Below, in pieces: positions 7,549 to 13,723 of a stretch of 36,346 bases of DNA. Where the stretch lies: positions 1 to 36,346 of the forward strand of contig JACMKX010000104.1 in NCBI GenBank assembly GCA_014379905.1, in the 5' to 3' direction. Within the stretch, counting starts at the first letter, position 1. Every line of letters starts with the position of its first letter. This DNA is from Ferruginibacter sp. GTDB taxonomy: Bacteria > Bacteroidota > Bacteroidia > Chitinophagales > Chitinophagaceae. The notes beneath the pieces were generated by a model. That model was not told the origin of the DNA. It made no database searches and saw only the letters and a list, made by a program, of their open reading frames with translations. The translations under genes and the position numbers were made by a program.

Positions 7549-8862
7549 ATGGCCACTTACAGCATTTTCATTTATTTCTTTGAGAGCGTTACTGTATTTA
7601 TGGGGCTTTATTTTTTTATACAGTTTAGTATATTAAAGAAAAGAGAATACCTGTTCTACTCTATCTACCTTTTATTGTTGGGTGTATATTATGTATGTGC
7701 CATTCCGGAGCTATTCAACCCAAAACCCGGAATAAATTCTTCCGTAAGTATCTTTGAATTGTTTAAGCGACCCGTACAATTTTCTATCAGTTTTTTTTAT
7801 ACGCTGTTCATTATATATTACCTCAACCTGGCCAAACAGTCGAAACCCCTGTACCGCATATTTAAATTTTTTCTTGTATTGTATGTCATCCTCGCAACAG
7901 CCTGTTTTACAGGAAATACAATAGGAACCAACTACGATACCATTTATTATATCATTAGTTTAATTATGTTTCCTATACAGATGTATATGGTAACGGCGCT
8001 TTTTAAATACAAAGTGCCTTATGCAAAATATATTATCTGGGGTAGTATTAATGTATTAATTGGTAGTCTTACAACCATGTTCCTTGGTATTTCTATGGCC
8101 AAAAATCCCGGCGGATCTATTACCAATGCCATCTCTTATATTCCTGTAATGGTTACTATTGTAGTAGATATTTTTCTGTTTACACTGGCACTGCAACGTA
8201 AAATTGCGGATAACGAAAAATCGCTCATCAATGCCGCCATCGCCCGCCAGCAGGCCGTGGCCAAAGAAAGAGAACGTATCATTGCCGACCTTCATGATGA
8301 TGTGGGCGGCGGCCTTAGCAGTATACGTATGATGAGCGACCTGATGGTATTAAAGGAAGGGGAGAATGCCGATCCCAACAGCCCTAACTTCGCTTCCAAA
8401 ATATCGTCTACCGCAAAAGATATTGCTCAGCGGATGAACACCATCATCTGGAGTTTAAATACAGAAAACGACAGCCTCCATAATTTTGCAGAATATGTAA
8501 GGCAACACGGTGTTTCTTTTTTTGAAAACTCAGGGATAAAATTTAATTATACAGCTTCGCCCGATCTTCCTGAAAAAAAGCTGCTAAGCGGCGGACAGCG
8601 AAAAAATCTTTTCCTTATCACCAAAGAATCTTTTCATAACATTTTAAAACACTCCGGCGCCACAGAAGCAGATGTGGCCATTACACTTATTCAAAATAAA
8701 TTGCGCCTGGTTATTAAAGACAATGGCAAAGGCCTGCAGAATAACAACAGCTTTGGCAATGGTTTAAAGAACATGCAAAAAAGAATGACTGAGATCCAGG
8801 GAAATTTTGATATCCACACGCATAATGGCACAGTGATTACTGTATCTGTACAATTAGGATAA
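7549..8862 (+). CDS. Membrane histidine kinase of the NarX/DesK type (HisKA_3)
   Basis: Sensor kinase paired with the response regulator just upstream. About seven hydrophobic helices occupy residues 1-220, with little periplasmic sequence, so sensing is likely within or at the membrane. The dimerisation/phosphotransfer helix carries RERIIADLHDDVGGGLS with the phosphorylated residue His249. The ATPase domain shows an N-box (ITKESFHNILKHSGA), a G1 box (IKDNGKG) and a glycine-rich NGLKNM segment. HDxxGG kinases of this family pair with NarL-type regulators, which fits. Length (437) is usual for the class. The signal is unknown. Confidence 0.9.
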   Translation: MATYSIFIYFFESVTVFMGLYFFIQFSILKKREYLFYSIYLLLLGVYYVCAIPELFNPKPGINSSVSIFELFKRPVQFSISFFYTLFIIYYLNLAKQSKPLYRIFKFFLVLYVILATACFTGNTIGTNYDTIYYIISLIMFPIQMYMVTALFKYKVPYAKYIIWGSINVLIGSLTTMFLGISMAKNPGGSITNAISYIPVMVTIVVDIFLFTLALQRKIADNEKSLINAAIARQQAVAKERERIIADLHDDVGGGLSSIRMMSDLMVLKEGENADPNSPNFASKISSTAKDIAQRMNTIIWSLNTENDSLHNFAEYVRQHGVSFFENSGIKFNYTASPDLPEKKLLSGGQRKNLFLITKESFHNILKHSGATEADVAITLIQNKLRLVIKDNGKGLQNNNSFGNGLKNMQKRMTEIQGNFDIHTHNGTVITVSVQLG

Positions 8863-8913
8863 GCTGCACCTTTCCTTTCTCTACACTAACTTTAGGGCTC
8901 AAAATTATTTTAT

Positions 8914-9267
8914 ATGAGCAACCTTGTTAATGAATTCAACGAATACCGCACCAAAATGAATGATGTCATTTTGAGCAAAGACAATCTTGTAATAAAAAGA
9001 TTATGGAACCTTGATACCAATACCTACGCTGCAGGTGCCCTGGATGTAAAAACAAAAGAATTGCTGGGCCTCGTTGCAAGCATGGTACTTCGCTGCGACG
9101 ATTGCATTAAATACCATTTAGGAAAATCGCATGAGTTAAATGTGTCAACCGAAGAAATGTATGAAGTGTTTGCAGTGGCCAATATTGTGGGAGGTACGAT
9201 AGTGGTTCCACATACAAGGAGGGCGGCGGAGTATTGGGAGGAGTTGAGCGCCGAAGGCGGTCAATAG
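8914..9267 (+). CDS. Carboxymuconolactone decarboxylase / AhpD-like protein
   Basis: A 117-residue all-helical protein of the CMD/AhpD family. It carries the redox motif CDDC followed by IKYH (RCDDCIKYHLGKSHE), the CxxC...H arrangement of AhpD-like peroxidase-associated disulfide reductases. Members act in peroxide or thiol redox chemistry or have unknown substrates; I cannot choose between them. It is preceded by a TAACTTTA box (8887-8894) that could be its -7 element. The last codons (GGT CAA TAG) fall at the left end of a dispersed inverted-repeat element, so the repeat supplies the stop codon. Confidence 0.85.
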   Translation: MSNLVNEFNEYRTKMNDVILSKDNLVIKRLWNLDTNTYAAGALDVKTKELLGLVASMVLRCDDCIKYHLGKSHELNVSTEEMYEVFAVANIVGGTIVVPHTRRAAEYWEELSAEGGQ

Positions 9268-9420
9268 TCAATAGTCAATGTTCCATGGCCGTTTATGTGG
9301 GAGGCAGCATTATAATCAATATCCAGGATTTTATGTAGAATAATGGATAAGCTGTGTTGCAACTATAGCTAATAAATTAACTATTTCGTGCAAGCGTCTA
9401 TGGACCATCGACTATGGACT
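9260..9420. repeat. Inverted-repeat element, copy 1
   Basis: The left end (about 9265-9289, AGTCAATAGTCAATGTTCCA...) and the reverse complement of the right end (9396-9420) match at about 20 of 25 positions. The interior contains CCGTTTATGTGGGAGGCAGC and ATTAACTATTTCGTGCAAG, which recur in the copy at 9620-9736. There is no ORF, so it is a MITE- or REP-like non-coding element. It overlaps the last codons of the AhpD-like gene. Confidence 0.65.
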
Positions 9421-9443
9421 CTGCCCACCTTTAACAAAAAATA

Positions 9444-9475
9444 TTTGCCCGAAAAAATTCCCCATCGTAAATTTA
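9444..9475 (+). promoter_or_regulatory. Promoter of a very small transcription unit
   Basis: TTTG at 9444-9447 and TAAATTTA at 9468-9475 with a 20-nt spacer fit the Bacteroidota -33/-7 consensus, with one mismatch in the -7 box. Transcription would start near 9481, about 20 nt before the small ORF. Confidence 0.6.
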
Positions 9476-9490
9476 TACTTCATCAAAGAA

Positions 9491-9498
9491 AAAGGAGG
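9491..9498 (+). promoter_or_regulatory. Strong Shine-Dalgarno sequence
   Basis: AAAGGAGG ends four bases before the ATG at 9503. Full Shine-Dalgarno matches are rare in Bacteroidota and absent from most starts in this window, so its presence before a 14-codon ORF is notable and supports that the ORF is translated. Confidence 0.65.
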
Positions 9499-9502
9499 TA
9501 TT

Positions 9503-9547
9503 ATGTCTAACAATAAATCATGGACGCCTCTGGTAAGTGAAGCTTAA
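9503..9547 (+). CDS. Possible 14-residue micropeptide (MSNNKSWTPLVSEA)
   Basis: A 14-codon ORF beginning at ATG 9503 and ending TAA 9547. It is flanked by a consensus-like promoter, a strong Shine-Dalgarno and a terminator, so the transcript would be only about 130 nt. The peptide has no signal sequence or cysteine. The KSWTP segment faintly recalls the leader part (K-x-W-x-x-P) of some short Bacteroidota peptide precursors, but that is a weak resemblance and I assign no function. It could be a regulatory leader peptide, a free micropeptide, a truncated precursor, or a translated part of a small RNA. The next gene downstream (oxidoreductase beta subunit) has its own -7 box, so attenuation of that gene is possible but not shown. 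Confidence 0.5.
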   Translation: MSNNKSWTPLVSEA

Positions 9548-9588
9548 CAGATCGTTTCATCTAATGATTTAAAGCCTAAAAAGCTGGA

Positions 9589-9612
9589 GCCGTTGGTTTA
9601 CCAACGGCTTTT
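9589..9612 (+). terminator. Rho-independent terminator of the small unit
   Basis: A perfect 8-bp stem GCCGTTGG (9589-9596) and CCAACGGC (9601-9608), a TTTA loop and TTTT immediately after. It closes the small transcription unit 41 nt after its stop codon. Confidence 0.75.
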
Positions 9613-9619
9613 ATATTTT

Positions 9620-9736
9620 GGTCCATGGTCAATAGTGCATAGCCGTTTGTGCGGAAGGAAACAGTGTCATAATCCTAAAACAAATAAAGGAATTAACTAT
9701 TTCGTACGAAAGTCTACGGTCTATGTACTATGGACT
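9620..9736. repeat. Inverted-repeat element, copy 2
   Basis: The left end (GTCCATGGTCAATAGTGCAT) is an imperfect inverted match to the right end (9712-9735). The interior shares GCCGTTTGTGCGGAAGG and AATTAACTATTTCGTACG with copy 1 in the same orientation. It is shorter than copy 1 in the middle. Confidence 0.6.
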
Positions 9737-9753
9737 TCCTCAACCTTTTTCAG

Positions 9754-9761
9754 TAATTTTG
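9754..9761 (+). promoter_or_regulatory. -7 box of the oxidoreductase beta subunit gene
   Basis: TAATTTTG matches the Bacteroidota -7 consensus exactly and lies 17 nt before the ATG at 9779. No good -33 TTTG is seen at the right distance; that position is occupied by the right end of repeat copy 2. Confidence 0.45.
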
Positions 9762-9778
9762 CCCATTAACTATTTACC

Positions 9779-10819
9779 ATGCCAGATACTACCACTACCA
9801 TAAATAAACCCGCCCTTACCGCCAAAGATTTTGCCACCGACCAGGAAGTACGCTGGTGCCCGGGTTGCGGCGATTATTCTATTTTGGCACAGGTACAGAA
9901 GATCATGCCTACACTGGGTATTCCAAAAGAAAATATTGTGATTGTTAGCGGTATTGGTTGCAGCAGCCGTTTTCCTTATTATATGAACACCTATGGTATG
10001 CACAGTATTCATGGTCGTGCAACAGCTGTGGCTAGTGGCTTAAAAGCATCCCGGCCCGAACTGAGTGTTTGGATTGTAACTGGGGATGGCGATGGATTAA
10101 GCATTGGAGGAAACCATACCATTCATTTGCTGCGCAGGAATTTTGATGTAAACATTTTATTATTCAACAACCAGATATACGGACTGACCAAGGGACAATA
10201 TTCGCCTACTTCCGAAGAAAGTAAAGTGACCAAGAGCACGCCGATGGGCAGTATTGATCATCCGTTTAATCCACTGGCATTGGCCATGGGTGCCGACGCA
10301 GGTTTTATTGCCCGCACCATGGATAGAGATCCAAAGCACCTGCAGGCCATGTTGCTTCGCAGCCAGGCACATAAAGGAACTTCCTTTTTAGAGATCTACC
10401 AGAACTGTAATATTTTTAATGACGGCGCTTTTGAAGTGTTCACCGAAAAAAGCAGCAAGGCTGATGAGGTATTGTTTTTGGAACAAGGCAAACCATTAGT
10501 ATTTGGTGCCACGGCTAATAAAGGAATTAAACTGGATGGTTTTCAACCCGTGATCGTTGACCTGGCAGAAGGTGCCAGCACCGATGATCTTTGGATACAT
10601 GACGAAAAAGATTTTTACAAAGCACAAATATTGGTTCGCATGTTTGATGACCCACGCATGGCCGGTCATTTACCAAGACCCTTCGGTGTTTTTTATGAAA
10701 CACACCGGGCCTGCTATGAAGATGTAATGAGTATGCAGATAGAAGAAGCCATTGCAAAAAGCGGTAAAGGCGATTTGGATAAATTGTTGAGAGGAAGGGA
10801 GACGTGGACGATAAATTAA
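9779..10819 (+). CDS. korB: 2-oxoacid:ferredoxin oxidoreductase, beta subunit
   Basis: Thiamine-diphosphate-binding beta subunit of a 2-oxoacid (probably 2-oxoglutarate) ferredoxin oxidoreductase, which decarboxylates the 2-oxoacid to acyl-CoA and reduces ferredoxin. The 346 residues include VRWCPGCGDYS (Cys27 and Cys30), the ThDP motif TGDGDGLSIGGNH at about 101-113 and the FNNQIYGLTKGQYSPTSE segment that completes the cofactor site. Length is normal. The alpha subunit normally lies just upstream, but here there is a repeat-rich gap instead, and no alpha gene appears in the window. It must be encoded elsewhere if the enzyme is active. Substrate assignment to 2-oxoglutarate is by family resemblance only. 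Confidence 0.88.
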   Translation: MPDTTTTINKPALTAKDFATDQEVRWCPGCGDYSILAQVQKIMPTLGIPKENIVIVSGIGCSSRFPYYMNTYGMHSIHGRATAVASGLKASRPELSVWIVTGDGDGLSIGGNHTIHLLRRNFDVNILLFNNQIYGLTKGQYSPTSEESKVTKSTPMGSIDHPFNPLALAMGADAGFIARTMDRDPKHLQAMLLRSQAHKGTSFLEIYQNCNIFNDGAFEVFTEKSSKADEVLFLEQGKPLVFGATANKGIKLDGFQPVIVDLAEGASTDDLWIHDEKDFYKAQILVRMFDDPRMAGHLPRPFGVFYETHRACYEDVMSMQIEEAIAKSGKGDLDKLLRGRETWTIN

Positions 10820-10850
10820 AACCCGCAGTATATTTTGGAGATGGATAATT

Positions 10851-12155
10851 TTATTCATTAAGCAATGTAAGCAGGGCTCCCGGGCTGATATTAAGAGAAG
10901 CCCCGGGTAGTATGGTGATGGATCTTACAGATACATTGGTATTTAAATAAAGGGTGCCTTGTTTTATTACAACGTCTGTATTACTGTCAGGCAAAACACC
11001 ACAACTCCAGTTGCCCGCATCTTCCCAATTTGTGCTCACTGCATTGATACAATTATTTATAAACCTGATGTAGTAGTCTACTTTTAACCTTTGGCCGTTC
11101 CGCAGCAAAGAATATTTATATCCGTTCCAGGAGGAGGGTATATTATTTAAGTGGAGCGTTGTTGTATTTACCCCGGTATAATTGCTGTTGTTATTAATAT
11201 TGTTATAATTGATCCCATCTACACTAATCTGCCATTGGTACTCAACATTCACAGTATGATCTGCTGCATAAATCACTGCAGAAGCAACTGTGGGACACAT
11301 CTCGATGTTTTGCATATATTGGAGGCAGGGGTCAGAGAGCCATTGAAACCAATTTCCATAGTTTTGAATGGATATGTAATCAACTGAGCAATTAGCGTGA
11401 ATCAAAAATTTCCATATACGCCAATAGGTACAGCCCGAAGGGCAATCGCCACAGCCATAGGAATATGATAAATTAATTTCCCCGTTTTGATATTCCGCCA
11501 GGACCCTTTTGTTTCTATTTAAAAAATAATTGGCGGCTGTGAAGGGATGGGCATTTCCAGTACCTACACCTGAAAATTTCTCAAATTTTTTGGCAAGTGC
11601 TTTGGCATTGATTGCCCTGGGAGATTTTATAATGTAAGAGGTTTTGTTTGGGTTTACCTGGATTGAATTTAGTACAACCTGTAATTGGTGAGAATTCATC
11701 AGATAATTTACAGAATCGTTCGGTGTATTGTAATAATTGCCTGCAAGCCAGGCTGCACCCCAGGCAGTATCATTATGGATAGTTACCATTACTTCTTTGA
11801 GAACGAAAGCATCGTCAAAACTATTACCTGCCGAAAAAAAATGTGTGGAGTCGGAGCCGGGTAAAAAATTTGAATAACTAAAAAACTCTTTTATTGTATC
11901 AATTACCAAAAGATTTTGGGTATTGTGTATTGCATACAATGCTCTTTTGAGGGAGTCTATAAAAACTTCGGGAATAGTAATACTGTCCGCCAAAGGCGAA
12001 TGGATTTCATTCAAACGTTTTATAGCAAGCCTGCAGGCATCGTTGTGATAAATCAAGGCCATTGTATCGGTAGGAGTGCAGGAAGAGGGAAGATTCTGGC
12101 CCCTTGATATTAATGAAGCGCAACTAAAAAAAAGTACTGCCAGGACTGTTTTCAT
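10851..12155 (-). CDS. Secreted protein of unknown function
   Basis: I do not recognise the family. The 434-residue protein has a signal peptide (MKTVLAVLFFSCASLISRGQ). The middle contains a cysteine cluster (CGDCPSGCTYWRIW), which may form disulfides. The C-terminus has the pattern NWEDAGNWSCGVLPDSNTDV followed by a short beta-helix-like repeat (VVIKQGTLYLNTNVSVRSIT). This segment is common at the ends of Bacteroidota surface proteins that carry W-x-x-x-x-N-W...LP....V.I motifs. No T9SS sorting domain is evident after it. It is convergent with the oxidoreductase gene, with 31 nt between stops. Confidence 0.7.
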   Translation of the reverse strand: MKTVLAVLFFSCASLISRGQNLPSSCTPTDTMALIYHNDACRLAIKRLNEIHSPLADSITIPEVFIDSLKRALYAIHNTQNLLVIDTIKEFFSYSNFLPGSDSTHFFSAGNSFDDAFVLKEVMVTIHNDTAWGAAWLAGNYYNTPNDSVNYLMNSHQLQVVLNSIQVNPNKTSYIIKSPRAINAKALAKKFEKFSGVGTGNAHPFTAANYFLNRNKRVLAEYQNGEINLSYSYGCGDCPSGCTYWRIWKFLIHANCSVDYISIQNYGNWFQWLSDPCLQYMQNIEMCPTVASAVIYAADHTVNVEYQWQISVDGINYNNINNNSNYTGVNTTTLHLNNIPSSWNGYKYSLLRNGQRLKVDYYIRFINNCINAVSTNWEDAGNWSCGVLPDSNTDVVIKQGTLYLNTNVSVRSITILPGASLNISPGALLTLLNE

Positions 12156-12309
12156 TTTTTTATTTTAAATGACAATTAAATTTTGTCAGAAAACTTCAGC
12201 GTATAAAGTTATGTATTCAGTATGGCAACAAATAACAAATTTCTATAAATTATCAATATAAGTAAGCCATCGATCTTTGGTGACCGCTTTACGGAACGGA
12301 GGGGCTGTG

Positions 12310-13302
12310 TTATACGAACCCTCTCTTCAACAACTCCTCCGCAATCTGCACCGCATTGGTAGCAGCACCCTTGCGTAAGTTATCACTCACTATCCAGCAG
12401 TTCAATGTATTTAATTGCGATTCATCCCTGCGGATACGCCCCACAAAAGTATCGTCCTTATCATGCGCTGTAAGTGGCATGGGATACAACTGGCTTTCCA
12501 AATTATCCTGCAAAGTAACACCAGGACTGCTGTGTAGAAGATCTTTTACTTCTTCGATATTAAAATCATTTTCAAATTCAATGTTTACGCTTTCACTATG
12601 GCCGCCCATAGTAGGTATGCGTACACAAGTGGCAGACAAACGGATGGTATTATCTTCCATTATCTTTTTTGTTTCATTCACCATTTTCATTTCTTCTTTG
12701 GTATAGCCGTTTTCTGTAAAAACATCTATCTGTGGAATGGCATTCTGGTCAATAGGATATTTATAAGCCATAGGGCCGTCTGTAATCCCCTTTCTTTCAT
12801 TCATCATTTGCTCCACAGCTTTTACGCCGGTGCCGGTTACACTTTGGTAAGTACTTACTATCACCCGGTTTATTTTGTAGCGATCGTGCAGCGGTTTTAA
12901 CACCACCACCATTTGTATAGTGCTGCAATTGGGGTTGGCAATGATCTTATCGGCAGCAGTTAATACATGCGCATTTACTTCCGGCACTACCAGCTTTTTG
13001 GTTTCGTCCATGCGCCAGGCACTGCTGTTATCAATTACAGTAATACCGGCATCTGCAAACTTTGGTGCCCACTCCAGGGAAGTGCCACCGCCTGCCGAAA
13101 AAATAGCGATGGCAGGTTTTGCATCAACAGCTTCCTGCATGCTTACTATCTTATACTTATTGCCCCTGAATTCAATTTCTTTACCGAGGGATCTTTCCGA
13201 AGCCACCGGGATCAGTTCCGTAACAGGAAAATTTCTTTCTGCCAATACCTGTAACATTTTTGTGCCTACCAGGCCGGTAGCACCTACAACCGCAACTTTC
13301 AT
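12310..13302 (-). CDS. asd: Aspartate-semialdehyde dehydrogenase
   Basis: NADP enzyme that reduces aspartyl phosphate to aspartate semialdehyde, the branch point to lysine/diaminopimelate, threonine and methionine. The 330-residue protein starts with the Rossmann motif VAVVGATGLVGTKML. The active-site Cys126 lies in ANPNCSTIQ and the catalytic His235 in MGGHSES; the NSSAWRMD segment is also typical. Length is normal for the bacterial enzyme. It stands alone, with no other lysine or threonine pathway gene next to it. Confidence 0.95.
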   Translation of the reverse strand: MKVAVVGATGLVGTKMLQVLAERNFPVTELIPVASERSLGKEIEFRGNKYKIVSMQEAVDAKPAIAIFSAGGGTSLEWAPKFADAGITVIDNSSAWRMDETKKLVVPEVNAHVLTAADKIIANPNCSTIQMVVVLKPLHDRYKINRVIVSTYQSVTGTGVKAVEQMMNERKGITDGPMAYKYPIDQNAIPQIDVFTENGYTKEEMKMVNETKKIMEDNTIRLSATCVRIPTMGGHSESVNIEFENDFNIEEVKDLLHSSPGVTLQDNLESQLYPMPLTAHDKDDTFVGRIRRDESQLNTLNCWIVSDNLRKGAATNAVQIAEELLKRGFV

Positions 13303-13342
13303 TTATTAGGTTTTTATTAATTATGGAACATTCTATTAAACC

Positions 13343-13386
13343 CACCTTCGACAAGCTCCCACGCAAGGGCGGGGCAGGCAGGCTGA
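13343..13386. repeat. Dispersed repeat segment with CTTCGACAAGCTC core
   Basis: The segment includes CCACCTTCGACAAGCTC followed by GGGCGGGGCAGGCAGGCTGA. The first part matches a short palindromic motif (CCTTCGACAAGCTCAGG-like) that is a known dispersed intergenic element in many bacteria. The GC-rich tail is out of character with the AT-rich surroundings and partly mirrors 13539-13560. Confidence 0.4.
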
Positions 13387-13480
13387 CAGCTTTTGGGTAT
13401 TGTCACACTGACCTTGTGAAAGTGATGTAAGTATCCAAAAGCGTATTTCAATTATACCTGCGCCATAATTAGTTGTTATA

Positions 13481-13512
13481 AAAAATATGCCTCCCGTTTT
13501 GGCGGAAGGCAT
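13481..13512 (-). terminator. Terminator-like hairpin in a divergent gap
   Basis: On the minus strand, ATGCCTTCCGCC and the opposing GGGAGGCAT form a stem with an AAAA-containing loop, followed by ATATTTTTTAT. It would end a minus-strand transcript starting between about 13700 and 13520, yet no gene is recognised there. Confidence 0.4.
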
Positions 13513-13723
13513 TACTATCATTGGTACAAAAAGATAGGGTCAGCTCCGCCCGCCAGCCTGTTTTATCTTTATTGTATGTTTTATGCTCATCATAACGGGT
13601 GCCGAAAATAACACAAATGCATTTAGCTGCAAAAACATTTTTTTATTAACAGCCTGTTTTACTATCTCAAATAGTTGTGTGCATGTATAGAATACAATAT
13701 CTTGTAGGTAGAACTATCCTGAT

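Larger units (their letters stand above)
13303..13723. other. Repeat-bearing gap between divergent genes
   Basis: A 421-nt gap between two divergent genes. It contains a dispersed-repeat segment at about 13343-13386 (with CCTTCGACAAGCTC and a GC-rich tail) and a hairpin at 13487-13512. I see no convincing ORF with a start signal. The promoters of asd (minus) and the lamin-tail gene (plus) must lie here, but no clear box pair was identified. Confidence 0.5.

Noticed and set aside
9503..9547. Calling the 14-residue peptide a RiPP or lasso-peptide precursor.
   Set aside because: The resemblance is limited to a K-x-W-T-P segment; there is no core peptide, and no maturation enzyme gene is nearby.
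9548..9769. The reading frame stays open for about 74 codons after the micropeptide stop, up to a TAA at 9767-9769.
   Set aside because: It runs straight through the terminator hairpin and repeat copy 2 and has no start or RBS of its own. A readthrough product is not supported; the open frame is probably accidental.
13336..13521. A 61-codon minus-strand frame in the gap between asd and the lamin-tail gene.
   Set aside because: It reads through the repeat segment and has a low-complexity, unlike-protein composition. It has no RBS or homology that I recognise.
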